Of a stretch of DNA of 64,000 nt, positions 10,422 through 21,700 are shown piece by piece (position 1 is the stretch's first letter; each line of letters opens with the position of its first letter). The DNA lies in assembly GCA_023053685.1 (NCBI GenBank), contig JALIGW010000029.1, forward strand, positions 2,483,501 to 2,547,500, given 5' to 3'. Position numbers and translations under genes: made by a program. The DNA is from Diadophis punctatus similis (lineage: Eukaryota; Chordata; Lepidosauria; Squamata; Dipsadidae). Under the pieces are notes generated by a model that did not search any database, had not been told where the DNA came from, and saw only the letters and a list, made by a program, of their open reading frames with translations.

Positions 10422-11805
10422 CACCGTGTGCACAATTATTGGGCAACTGAGTATTTTGACCATATCATCCTTGGTATGCATATTTTCCACCTCCAAGCTG
10501 TATAAATTTAAATGCTTAGTGGATATAAGCAGATCAGGTGATGTGTATTTGTTTAATGAGGGAGGGTGTGGCCTAAGGACATCAACACCCTATATCAAGG
10601 TGTATATTAGGCAGCTTCTTTTCCTCAGGCAAAATGGGCTAAAAAGAGATTTGACTGACTCTGAAAAGTCAAAAATTGTAAAAAGTCTTTCAGAGGAATG
10701 CAGCACTCTTGAAATTGCTAAGATATTGGGGCATGATCAAAGAACCATCAAACGTTTTGTTGCAAATAGTCAACAGGGTTGCAAGAAACGTGTTGAGAAA
10801 AAAAGATGCACCTTAACTGCCAAAGATTTGAGAAGAATCAAAAATGAAGCTACCAGGAATCCATTATCCTCCAGTGCTGTCATATTCCAGAACTGCAACC
10901 TACCTGGAGTGCCCAGAAATACAAGGGTTTCAGTACTCAGTGACATGGCCAAGAAACCCGACCACCACTGAACAAGACACATAAGTTGAAACGGTACGAC
11001 TGGGCCAAGAAATATCTGAAGACAGATTTTTCAAATGTTTTATGGACTGATGAGATGAGAGTGACTCTTGACAGACCAGATGGATGGAACCATGGCTGGA
11101 TCAGTAACAGGCACAGAGCTCCACTTCGACTCAGATGCCAGCAAGGTGGAGGTGGGGGTACTGGTATGGGCTGATATTATGAAAGATAAGCTAGTTGGAC
11201 CTTTTCGGGTTGAAGATGGACTCAAAATCAACTTCCAAACCTACTGCCAGTTTTTAGAAGACACTTTCTTCAAGCAATGGTACAGGAAGTCTGCATCTTT
11301 CAAGAAAACCATAATTTTTATGCAGGACAATGCTCCATCGCATGCATCTAAGTACTCCACTGTGTGGCTAGCCAGTAAAGGCCTTAAAGATGAAAGAATA
11401 ATGACATGGCCCCCTTCCTCACCTGACCTGAAACCCTATTGAGAACTTGTGGGCCCTTCTTAAATGGGTTTTTTTTTTGGTGAAGGAAAACAGTACACCT
11501 CTCTGAACAGTGTCTGGGAGGCTGTGGTTACTGCTGCACAAAAAGTTGATCGTCAACAGATCAAGAAACTGACAGACTATGAATGGAAGGCTTATGACTG
11601 TTATTGAAAAGAAGGGTGGCTATATTGGTCACTGATATTGTTTTTGAACTGTCAGAAATGTTTATTTTAAATTTTGAGTTGTTTCTTTATTATTCTCACT
11701 TTAACAGATGAAAATAAATGAGTGAGATGGGAAAATTTTCATTTTTCATTTAGTTGCATAATAATTTTGTACACTAATACTTGCCCAATAATTATGTATA
11801 CATAG
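10422..11805 (+). mobile_element. Tc1/mariner-superfamily transposon, probably DD37E, broken
   Basis: 1384 bp flanked by TA. Ends: CACCGTGTGCACAATTATTG at left; the right end inverts to a related sequence sharing AATTATTGGGCAAGT. The transposase on + lies in three frames: 10396-10971 (helix-turn-helix, with LGHDQRTIKRF), 10986-11174 (WTDEMR, first Asp), and 11068-11442 (MQDNAPSH, second Asp). NPIENLW (Glu) follows in the +1 frame near 11432. Allowing one frameshift I count 37 residues between the second Asp and the Glu. Confidence 0.85.
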
Positions 11806-11910
11806 TACAAAAGCCATAACCTCACTTTTACTTTCTTAAATATTCAGGTTTGAGGTTTATTAACATTTTGGATTGACCGAGAGCACTGTAGTTGTTCAAT
11901 AATAAAATTA

Positions 11911-12784
11911 CCGTATTTTTCGGAGTATAAAACGCATCCTTTTACCCCCCAAAAAAGAGGGTGAAAACCTGGGTGTCTTATACACCGAATGTAGCCCCAC
12001 CCACCCAGCCACCCCCATCCTTTGGCCTCTGCTTTCCAGCAATTTACCTCCTTGCAGCAAGCAGGGAAGAGCCTGTTAAGCCAAGTAAGTCATTATCAGC
12101 TTCCCGACCCCCAGCTGATTTGCCACATGCAAAATTGAAACTGAAACTAGCTGCAAAGAGGCAAATAGCTGGGAGAGACACAGCAGATTTTTATTTTCTG
12201 CTGAACTGGATGCAAGGCGGTAAGTGTATAACTATAAATGTCTGTAGAATGTTCAAATTATTAGACTTATTTTTTAAAGACTGCTTTATTATTGTTCTAG
12301 ACAACTTAACCAAATGAAGAAGCTTTTTAAAATAAATGCTTGATCTGAAGAGGCCCAGTGCTATTGTGTCTTCTTTTAAATAATAGAGAATAATGTATAC
12401 TTCCAGAAATTTTAATTTTTAACAGCTCTGTACAAGTATAGTCTGAAATGTAATTTAGTATTAAGATAAAGCAGCTGAGTTAAATTCTGACTTAGTCATG
12501 TTTGGAGTAGATCTATTTAAATAATTGGGAGGAGTTCGTGTGATTACATTTAAGAAAACTTTCTGGTATAACTGCCATAATGTACATTTCTCCAATTCTT
12601 TGCTATTTCTATGGGTCAGGCACACATGCACAGAAATGCATAGCAAACAGTGTATCATCTGTGCTGTTTGCTGTTTGCTGTTTGCCAAATTGCTGGGAGG
12701 CAAAGGCCTTTTTTCTTTGTTTTCCTCCCCCAAAACTAAGGTGCGTCTTCTACTCCGGTACGTCTTCTACTCCGAAAAATACGG
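11911..12784. mobile_element. TIR element with CCGTATTTTTCGGAGTAT ends, TA-flanked
   Basis: 874 bp bounded by TA. Ends CCGTATTTTTCGGAGTATAA and CTACTCCGAAAAATACGG are near-perfect inverted repeats. The subterminal regions are also inverted (AACGCATCC against GGTGCGTCTT). No transposase is visible. It sits inside a mariner-like 3' end (TTGCCTAATAATTGTGCACA at 12806-12825), so it is a nested insertion. Confidence 0.75.
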
Positions 12785-12832
12785 TAATCCTCCAAAAAAC
12801 AGCTTGCCTAATAATTGTGCACATAGTGTATT
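12785..12832. repeat. mariner-type right terminus
   Basis: The sequence CTTGCCTAATAATTGTGCAC followed by ATAGTGTA matches the inverted terminus of the element at 10422. Together with about 11825-11910, in front of the nested 874-bp element, it looks like the 3' remnant of a second copy. Confidence 0.6.
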
Positions 12833-14050
12833 TGTATAATCCAGGATGCAGGAATTCAGCTTTTTGGATACCAACTTAAATTTTGAGTGGTTTACAATAC
12901 AATGTATCATCTTGAGTATACCATCTTGAATATACCTCCCTCAGTAAATCCTATAAGCTTAAATCCTATAAGCTTAAAGTACTATAACTTAAGGAGGTGG
13001 GCTTAATAGTACTTATAGTACTCCTATAAGTAATTTCCATGCAGCCACATTAGATACTTAAGATTTTGGACAGCAATAGAAACTCCCATGCAGCCATGAA
13101 AAGGCTGTTTAACTGATGGTTGTAAAAAATAGCAGGCAGCATTTTTTTTACCACTTATGAGAGTAAAGAGCTGCAAGGATGCTAATTCTCATACTGTATG
13201 CTGTAGTAAGCTATGCTTTGTATTAAAGAACCATTAAACAATGACCACAAATGAATGGTGTCTTTCATGTAAAATGTCAGAAATGTTAGATTCCGGAAGT
13301 GCTAAAAAAAGTTTGTGTGCAGGGCAGGGGGAGGAGATGGAACAATTGCCCTCTGATTAGGTTGCCACTGTGTGTTGCAGAGTCCTAGTTACTGTTCAGT
13401 TATTGTGATTTTACTGATTGTTCACGTTAGAAAGTTAATATATATTGCATAGATAGAGTGACAAGTTAAGTGTTCATTTACTTTTTGAAACGGAGTTCAG
13501 AGCTATTAAACTATAATTCAGACTCATCACTGAAAGGCTGCTTAAAAAAAAATAAGGGTGGGGACCTTGATATATGTGCATGAGGAACTCCATTCCCTTG
13601 AGGTATTATCAGGGCTACACGCCAAGAGAAAAACAGATTAATATTGCCAGTATTGCTGCTTGGCTGTATTTTTAATTGAAGTTATGCAAAGGACCACACA
13701 TAGCCGATTGCAAAATGTTTTTATTAAAGTCACTTGATGTTGCTTACATAAAATACAATTAACATAAATTTAGGATCAGAAGATTACTTTTACTATAGCT
13801 TTGTGGTGATCTGAAAAATAAAATGCAATTTCCCTGTTCAAATCGATATTCTTAACAAGCATAGGAAGAATGGACCTATTGAAAACACCAGACCTAGCAG
13901 TTGTTTCTGTGCAAAGCAATATTGTTTTTTAAGGTGTTGGGGTGGGATGGGTAGAAATATCCCTATAATATAAAAGTTTATGCATAAAAAAACATAGCAT
14001 CTCTGATGCCCTATTTCCTCATGTATTTCCTGTGCAGGATTCTTATAGGC
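12833..14050. other. intergenic DNA, nothing recognised
   Basis: AT-rich. A local cluster of short direct and inverted repeats of CCTATAAGCTTAAA and AGTACTATAA lies at 12940-13030. No gene or known element seen. Confidence 0.4.
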
Positions 14051-14526
14051 CAGTGGTTCTCAACCTTCCTAATGCTGCGACCCTTTAATACAGTTCCTCA
14101 TGTTGTGGTGACCCCCAACCATAAAATAATAAAATAATTAGGAAACTCAGGGGTGGGTTCTAACTTACCTCACTGCCAGTTCGCTTCCTCCTGCGCTGCG
14201 TGGCTATGCCTCATGGGCGCACGTGCGCTTTGCGCATGCACTCATGGGCAGTGCCAATTTTTTTAAAAAAATTGCAAAAAAAAGCCGAAAACAAGATGAC
14301 AACGCATGCGCAATGCTGGAAATTCAGCTTCTGTGTATGCTCCGAAGTTCCCATGGTACAGATTTCTTTTTTTTTGGAGTAGTCTATTTGCATGTGGGTG
14401 GACCCGCCTGGAGACGGATAGAGGAGCAGTGTTTCGGTTCCTAAGATCATCAGAAATATGTGTTTTCCGATGGTCTTAGGCGACCCCTGTGAAAGGGTCG
14501 TTCGACCCCCAGGTTGATAACCGCTG
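14051..14526. mobile_element. SPIN-like non-autonomous hAT element
   Basis: Starts CAGTGGTTCTCAACCTTCC and ends GGTCGTTCGACCCCCAGGTTGATAACCGCTG (read in parts). The flanks TTATAGGC (14043-14050) and TTATAGGA (14527-14534) agree in 7 of 8 bases. The subterminal segments (GACCCTTTAATACAGTTCC, GTTGTGGTGACCCCCAACC, GATGGTCTTAGGCGACCCC) are those I associate with SPIN (Space Invader) elements, known for horizontal transfer among tetrapods. The middle (about 14148-14400) is foreign and resembles the CAGTGGTGGGTTC family, so it is probably nested. Confidence 0.8.
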
Positions 14527-14534
14527 TTATAGGA

Positions 14535-15140
14535 GAAGGCAAATTTCCATCTGCTGACAATCAGGTTGGGAGAGGAAATGATTGCTGAGTCTTTTGGCTT
14601 ATAAATTGTCCCAACAGATGAGTGATGTTACCCAGGGCTTCATTGAACTATGCTAACGCTGTAATTCCTGATTGTCTACTTTTCACAAACTTAGCATGGC
14701 TTCTACAGCTTTAGAACACAAGGAATGTTAAGTCAATAGTAGATAGAGCTAGGAGAAAAAGTTGCAATGAACTGAAACATAGTTAATAACTCTATAAGGC
14801 TAACTACTCAACTGCAAAAGTGAAAAACAAAACTCAAATGTTACAACTTGACAGATTTTCATATTGTTGACTTCTGTCTTATAACTAGATCTTATAACCA
14901 GATCTTATAACTAGATCTTATTAAAAGGCTGCTTCATGTATTTTCCACACATTGTATAAATATACCAAAATGTGAGCACAATCCTGGAGATGCCCCCTTT
15001 TTCCTGTGCTTGTGAGGTTATAGCCAGGGAATCTGCAAACATAATATTCTAGAAAAACAGAAGGCCGGGGACAGCTACAATCTGTCTGTAACATTAAAAT
15101 TGGGAACCTATGCCATTTCCTGTTACATATGAGGCAGCAG
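14535..15140. other. intergenic DNA, nothing recognised
   Basis: A triplet repeat of TTATAACTAGATC units occurs at 14879-14920. No gene or classified repeat seen. Confidence 0.35.
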
Positions 15141-15802
15141 TAGAGATGTAAAATTTCCGGAAATTTTGAAGCTTGGAAAAAAACCCGTTTTTTTTCGGGG
15201 GGAAACCGGAAATTTTTGGAAAAATTGAAAAAAATGCTACATTAGCACTTTTTTGTCTTTTTAAGATTGAAAGTCATTCTGTTACTTTAGGAACATAAAA
15301 TATGACTATGGACAATTTGACTTGGCATAAAATTATCACAACTAGCATATTAAAAATATAGTGTAGCCAAACAATGATCACAAACAGAATTCACTTTTTT
15401 ATAATATTTATTTGTAACAAAGGGAGCAACAATCTCCTGAACTGCTTACTAGTTTATGTGGAACAGCCAAAAAGCCTCCACAAAACAATTTTCAAAACCT
15501 TTTCTTGTTACAATAGCAGCAAGGAAGAAATGCATACTGTTCTTGCATTGGAGGGTTCAGTTTGTTACCTAGGACTTGCTTGTCCTCACTCAGTGCACAG
15601 AAATTAGAATAATCTGATATCATACATTTTTTTTAGAAATGATTTGGAAAATATTTGAACCCTCTGCCTTAAAATATTGTATTCATCATGTTAAAATAAA
15701 ATATTCCACAATGGTTTTTTTTCTTTTTCCAATTTTTTGGGGAAAAAAAACAAAAAAGCCTTCAGGAAAAAAACGGAAAAAAAACAGGCTTTCACATCTC
15801 TA
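15141..15802. mobile_element. hAT-type element with TAGAGATGTAAAA ends
   Basis: 662 bp. Ends TAGAGATGTAAAATTTCC and GCTTTCACATCTCTA are inverted. The 8-bp flanks GGCAGCAG (15133-15140 and 15803-15810) are identical, which indicates hAT-type insertion. No transposase frame. Confidence 0.75.
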
Positions 15803-16735
15803 GGCAGCAGTCATTTTGCTTGCTTAAATATTTTGTTAGTATCCTACTGAGATTTTGCTAAGAGGGTATCTGCTTTCATGGCACTAGGAGCCATGCCAAC
15901 CTATGTGGTTCCTACAGGACACATTAGTTGTACATGTCAGGCATGTAAATAAAGTAGTTGCCCAAATAGCTGTCTAAACAATTTCTGAAAATATACAAAC
16001 ATTTTCATCTAATTTCTTCTGTACAGTAAATATACAGAGATCTGACTGGCTTAGCTGGAAAATTTAGTGACAATTAAGATTTCCCTCTAGATAAATCCAG
16101 ATGCTTTGCTAGATTGCAAACTGGGATTCACATCTGCTGTCATGCTTGCTGCTCCTTTTTGAACAGAAAATGCCCATCTTTTCATTATTGCATCATGTTT
16201 GAACCAGGAATGTACTTTGGATTCACTGCATGTTCTTTTTTTGTCCAAATAGCAAATTGTTTGAAATGTCAGTTTCCACTAGAACCAAGAATGCCGCAAC
16301 AACAGCTTTGGGCTCTGGAGGATACTTGTGTAACTTGCTTTGCCTCAAGTAGAATAAAGAAAACCAATTCATTAATTAAAGCCCAATGATCATGAGAAAT
16401 CTTGATACCTTCCAGAAGTGGCTCGGGAACACAAATTATTGGAATTTACCTTCAATAATATGGCAGGCACCCAATTAGGAAAAACTGAGCTAGAGCAAGG
16501 GCCAGACTTCAAACCTTGGGTTTTCCTGTGTCCTCCAATCCTTTTTGCCAAATATGACAAGCAGCTGTGAGTTAAGATCATTTTGGTCTCGTAAGTGCTA
16601 AAATATGGTTAAAATGTGACTACTTTATTTATTAAAAAAACAAACAAACCCAAAACGTCCAGTCACCAATAATCCAGGAGAAAATTGAAAATTCTATTCC
16701 TTGACACATGACCCATTTTATTGTTTATTTTACTT
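15803..16735. other. intergenic DNA, nothing recognised
   Basis: Open frames at 16114-16389 (+) and 16390-16581 (-) have no recognisable domain or splice context. No gene supported. Confidence 0.35.
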
Positions 16736-18938
16736 TATTATTTATTTATTTATTTATTTAAACGCTCTTATAGGCCGCCCAATCCCGTGGGACTCAGGGC
16801 GGCGTACAACATGAATAAGAGGCGTACATTTAAAAACAGTCATCATTAATTTAAGTTAAAAATATAATTAAAAAGAAGACATTATAAACACAACATTCAG
16901 GGGGAATCTGGTTGTCCTATTCACCCCATCTGCCGGAAGAGCCATGTTTTTAAGGCTTTACGGAAGGCCAGTAGGGTGGGGATGGTCCGGATCTCTGGTG
17001 GCAGTTGGTTCCAGAGGGACGGGGCTCCCACAGAGAAGGCCCTCCCCCGCGGTCCCGCCAACCGACATTGTTTGGCCGACGGGACCCGGAGGAGGCCCTC
17101 TCTGTGGGACCTAACCGGTCTTAGGGAGGTATGTGGTAGGATGCGGTCCCGCAGGTAGCCTGGCCCTGAGCCATGTAGGGCTTTAAAGGTAGCGACCAAC
17201 ACCTTAAATTGCACCCGGAGGCTGACTGGTAGCCAATGCAGCTGGCGAAGGATAGGTGTTACGTGGGTGTATCTCGGTACACCCACTACTGCACGCGCAG
17301 CTGCATTCTGTACCAGCTGGAGTCTCCGGATGCTCTTTGAGGGTAGCCCCATGTAGAGCGCGTTACAGTAGTCTAGCCGTGAGGTGACAAGGGCATGAGT
17401 GACTGTGAGCAAGGCCTCCCTCTCCAAGTAAGGTCGCAATTGGTGCACAAGACGGATTTGTGCAAAGGTCCCCCTAGCCACAGCTGAAAGATGTTGCTCC
17501 AATTTTAGCTGTGGATCTAGGAGGACACCCAAATTGCGAACCTGTTCTGAGGGAGTCAATTTTTCTCCCCCGAGAACCAAGGAGGGACAGTCGACATAGT
17601 CCTTGGGAGGCAATATCCAGAGCCACTCAGTCTTGTCTGGGTTGAGCCTGAGTCTGTTCACTCCCATCCAGACCCTCACATCGTCCAGGCAGCGGCACAT
17701 CACATCAACTGCTTCACTGAACTGACACGGGGTGGAGATGTATAACTGGGTATCGTCAGCATACTGTTGATACCTCACCCCATGTCGTCGGATGATCTCA
17801 CCCAGCGGTTTCATGTAAATGTTAAACAGGATGGGCGAGAGGACCGAGCCCTGTGGCACCCCGCAAACCAGGGGCCTAGGGGCCGACCTCTGTCCTCCTG
17901 TCAACACCGACTGCGTCCTGTCAGAGAGATAGGAGGAGAACCACTGTAAAACAGTGCCTCCCACTCCCATCTCCCCAAGACGACGCAGAAGGATACCATG
18001 GTCAATGGTATCGAAAGCCGCTGAGAGGTCAAGTAGCACCAGGATGGAGGAATGACCCCCATCCCGGGCTCGCCAGAGATCATCCATCAGCGCGACCAAA
18101 GCAGTCTCCGTACTGTAGCCGCGCCTGAAACCCGATTGAAAGGGATCCAGATAATCAGTATCCTCCAATAGCCGCAGGAGTTGGAGCGACACCACCTTCT
18201 CAACAACCTTACCCAAGAAGGGTAAGTTGGAGACTGGACGGAAGTTCTTTAAATCCGCTGGGTCCAGGGAAGGCTTCTTGAGGAGGGGCCTCACCACCGC
18301 AGCTTTTAAAGGCTGTGGGATGGATCCCTCTCTCAAAGAAGCGATCACAACCGCCTGGAGCCAGCCGCGTGTCACCTCCCTGCTGGCAGAAACCAGCCAG
18401 GAGGGGCACGGGTCCAATAAACAGGTGGAGGCGCTCATCGCTCCTATGGCCTTGTCCACATCCTCAGGAGTGACAGGTTCAAACTCGTCCCATATAACAG
18501 GACTAAGACTCACCCCTGTCATCTCGGCTTGCCCTGTCCAAATGGAGTCCAGGTCTGTCCGAATCTGAACGACTTTATCCGCCAGAAACTGGGAAAATTC
18601 CTCAGCTCTGCCCTGCAAGGGATCTTCAGCCCCCTCCTTGGCTAGGAGGGAGCGAGTCACCCTAAACAGAGCGGCTGGGCGGGAGTCGGCGGACGCAATA
18701 AGAGCGGAAAAATACGCGCATTTTGCCGCCCTTATCGCCACTAAGTAAGACTTAATGTAAGTTCTTAAAAGTGTCCGGTCAGACTCAGCTTTACTGGCTC
18801 TCCATCGTCGCTCTAGGCGTCTCTTTAGGCGCTTCATCTCCCGGAGCTCCTCAGTAAACCAAGGGGCCCTCCGGGATCCGCTGCCACGGAGAGGCCGCAA
18901 AGGCGCAATCCGGTCTAAGGCCCCCATTACCACCAGTA
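16736..18938 (-). mobile_element. 5'-truncated CR1/L2-type LINE with intact RT frame
   Basis: About 2.2 kb on -. The 3' terminus is the GCCGCCCTGAGTCC...GGGCGGCC hairpin-like motif followed by (TAAA)n at 16739-16762. The 5' end stops abruptly near 18938, so the apurinic endonuclease domain is missing. It lies between FNTB and MAX. Confidence 0.9.
16921..18933 (-). CDS. LINE ORF2 C-terminal two thirds: reverse transcriptase, 670 codons, uninterrupted
   Basis: Reverse transcriptase of a CR1/L2-clade non-LTR retrotransposon. It copies its own RNA at a nicked genomic target. Motifs by residue: RT fingers around 211-280 (LKNFRPVSNLPFLGKVVEKV); catalytic motif A LDLSAAFD at 301-308; motif B PQGSVLSPILFN at 360-371; motif C YADD at 391-394; then the thumb and C-terminal region to the stop at 16921. 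The three catalytic Asp are present and there is no stop or frameshift, unlike the other LINE fragments here. The listed start is a GTG at the truncation point, not a true initiation codon. No endonuclease domain remains, so it is not expected to move by itself. Confidence 0.9.
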   Translation of the reverse strand: MVMGALDRIAPLRPLRGSGSRRAPWFTEELREMKRLKRRLERRWRASKAESDRTLLRTYIKSYLVAIRAAKCAYFSALIASADSRPAALFRVTRSLLAKEGAEDPLQGRAEEFSQFLADKVVQIRTDLDSIWTGQAEMTGVSLSPVIWDEFEPVTPEDVDKAIGAMSASTCLLDPCPSWLVSASREVTRGWLQAVVIASLREGSIPQPLKAAVVRPLLKKPSLDPADLKNFRPVSNLPFLGKVVEKVVSLQLLRLLEDTDYLDPFQSGFRRGYSTETALVALMDDLWRARDGGHSSILVLLDLSAAFDTIDHGILLRRLGEMGVGGTVLQWFSSYLSDRTQSVLTGGQRSAPRPLVCGVPQGSVLSPILFNIYMKPLGEIIRRHGVRYQQYADDTQLYISTPCQFSEAVDVMCRCLDDVRVWMGVNRLRLNPDKTEWLWILPPKDYVDCPSLVLGGEKLTPSEQVRNLGVLLDPQLKLEQHLSAVARGTFAQIRLVHQLRPYLEREALLTVTHALVTSRLDYCNALYMGLPSKSIRRLQLVQNAAARAVVGVPRYTHVTPILRQLHWLPVSLRVQFKVLVATFKALHGSGPGYLRDRILPHTSLRPVRSHREGLLRVPSAKQCRLAGPRGRAFSVGAPSLWNQLPPEIRTIPTLLAFRKALKTWLFRQMG

Positions 18939-19985
18939 TCCCAAATATTTTGTATAGTCTCTGAACAATAAACGTGCATTGTACAGAAATACTACAGTCA
19001 GTTGAATTATTTATTCCGTTTTGGGAAGAGACATAATATTTTAGAGCAATTCAGGAAGAAACGTATGTTTTATATTTGCCACCCAGAGCCATTTGTTTGA
19101 CATGGTCAGTTATAGAAATTAATTAAACAAGTAAATATTTAAAAAAAACATTTTGGAGCAATACATGTGAAGACTTGTCATTAAGAACTGCTTTGTTCCC
19201 AAAGGTAAAGTGCATTAATGGATGATTCAGATTTTAGGACTGGCAAATGCTTTACGTAGAACTAAGCAATGGCAACCTAAATTCTTGAGCTAATATAAGA
19301 TCATATAATGATCCCATGTTATAATCTTGGCAATATAATTTAAAGCATAAACATCTGGGGAGGGGCGGTAATGTATCTGAATTTTTGCCATGTTGTAGAT
19401 GCTCCAACAAAATGGCTGCCATTATCGGCCAGATTTGCAACAAAATAATTGTTTACCAGAAGGCAAATGAGCATGCTGGCTTCCTACCATCTCCACAAGT
19501 TCCTATGCAATCCCATTTTTGTTTGTACAGAATTTTTGGTCCAAGAAGTACATTTATACAGACCAGAGCTACAACCACTCAACTTTTTTTATTTTTGAAG
19601 ATGCCAATGGGGCCCATTTTTTAAAATTATAATCAGACTGGTGAGAAACCTGAAGTAAAAGAGAAGTGCTACGGCCACTAGTACTTCATTTTGAATGCTC
19701 TGAAATATAGTGTAATGTGTGAAAACACAACTTTTCATTTCTAAGTGAGACCTATTTCTTCTTCATATCAGGTAAAAATCTCAGGTGGGGGCTACTTCTC
19801 TAGACATTTAGCATTGTTATAACCCAAAGCTTGTTGGTATGTTTTATAAGCTCTAAGTCTTTCAGTTGTTCCAAGGATGTTGGATTCCATCTGAATGATG
19901 AGAAAAAGTTTGAAAAATGGCCTTAAGGGCCCCTCCTCTGTCTTAGAGACCATATCCCTGATTTATGGTCACCTTAACTGCTCTT
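18939..19985. other. intergenic DNA, nothing recognised
   Basis: AT-rich sequence. No exon, RNA gene or repeat end could be supported. Confidence 0.35.
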
Positions 19986-21440
19986 GTGGAAGACTATTTA
20001 TATCACTGCCCATCTCACTCATAGAGAGGCTCTGGGCATTATACAAACTAGTCAATATAATAAAACATTAAAAACTGAATAATTTAAGATTAAAACATTT
20101 TTTTAAAATGTAATTTTTTTTTACAAAAAATGGAGAGTTCCAAGGTGGAAAAACTAGGAGTTTGTAATACAAGGCCGGGGTGGTGGTGTTCTCCTGAGGC
20201 CAGCCAGCCCCATGGCTATGTGGCCCTCTGTGTCCTCCACACAAGGTTACAGTCAGGTTTTGACCCCTTTGTGGAAGGCCGAGAGATTGGGAGCTTTCCT
20301 TAACTCTGAGGCAGTGGTGGGTTCCTACCGGTGCGGTCCACTCTACCGCACCGGTAGCGGCTGGCCGATTACGCAATTTGCGCACGACACCGGTCCGTCG
20401 TCTTCACCGGTACGTCACGCGTCGCCATCTTTTTTTCAGAATTTTTGGGCTTTTTTTGCTTCCTGCGCATGCGCGGAAACAAAATTGCACGAGGGGGCGC
20501 GCGTGTGTACGAAACGTGGAGATGCGCGTGCAGCACACCAGTAGCAAGGTAAGAGAGCAACCCGCCCCTGCAAAGCAGGGACAGCAGCAGAGAAGGCCCT
20601 CTTCCTTGACCCCACTGGTTGAAATTCTTTGACTGATGTGGTATGTAGCATGCCTTCCCTGCCTGAACAAGTGGGATAGGCTGATGTGATGGGGTGAAGT
20701 TGGTTCCGTAGGTAGTCTAGCCCTATGCCCTAGAGGGCATTATACGTAATAACCAACGCCTTGAATTGGACCCGGAGGCAAACTGGCACCCAGTCCAGTT
20801 CATGAAGCAGAGGTGTTATATGTGCCCTTCTTTGAGCTCAGAGTGTAGCTCCCGCAGGCACATTCTTCACCAGTTAAACTTCTGGATACTTTGCAAGGGT
20901 AGCCCCATGTAAAGCGCATTGCAATAATCCTATCAGGAGATGATCAGGGCATGAGTGACTGAGAGGAGGGGGCTCCTGTCCAGGAAAGGGTGTAACTGGC
21001 ACATAACATGAAGCTGGGAAAAGGCCCTCCTAGTCACGGCTGCCACCTGCTCTTTAAGCGGGAGTTGTGAACCCAAGACGACCAAGTTATTCACGGAGTC
21101 TGTCTGGAGTAGTGCGGCCCTATCCAAGACCAAAGATGATAAACTCCTGGACACAGAGGGACCCACCCACAGCCACTCCATTTTACTAGGGTTCAGCTGA
21201 AGTCTGTTCCCCACTGAGAGCCCCACAGCCTCCAGGAATTGTGAAAGGATATCTACTGTATCACTCACTTCACCTGGGACAGAGGTAAATAGATGGGTAT
21301 CATCAGCATATTAGTGATACTTTGTCCTGTAGTGGCAGATGATCTTGCAGCAGTTTCATGTAGATGTTAAAGAAGAGCAGAGAGAATACCAAGCCCTGTG
21401 GTACCCCACAAAGGAGGGGCCATTGCTTCAGTAAACTTTT
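19986..21440 (-). repeat. older CR1/L2-type LINE fragment, interrupted by a hAT element
   Basis: The order along minus is RT C-terminal part (21268-20933 frame, with LQLNPSKMEWLWVG and VTHALIIS), then a degraded tail reaching ATCTCACTCATAGAGAGGCT near 20020. It aligns by eye with the element at 16.9-18.9 kb but has many substitutions and indels. A hAT-like segment (20312-20570) interrupts it. Confidence 0.7.
20312..20570. mobile_element. CAGTGGTGGGTTCC-family hAT-like element
   Basis: Starts CAGTGGTGGGTTCCTACCGG and ends GCAACCCGCCCCTG, matching the ends of the element at 54598-55024. The 8-bp flanks do not match (CTCTGAGG against CAAAGCAG), so the target duplication is lost or the copy is rearranged. 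Rich in CpG. Confidence 0.65.
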
Positions 21441-21700
21441 ATCTTGTTTCTAATAAAAAGTTAAGATCAATGAAGCCATATACTATGCTTTCAGGACTAA
21501 CCAAAATGGGATATACTGGCACAAAATAATAAATACAGGATGTTTAGGAGCAATGTGGCAATAAAGCAAAAGAGTAGCAACTGAAATGAAATTAGTTTTC
21601 TAAATAATTGTAAAAGCACTACAGGATCTATGATACAACCTCAAAAAATCTAAACGTATTAGTTCTAAGGATGACATTGTACTGACCTGACCTAATAGTA

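Noticed and set aside
20312..20570. hAT element with target duplication, as for its relative at 54598
   Set aside because: Ends match the family, but the flanking 8-mers differ, so it was not counted among the fifteen with duplications.
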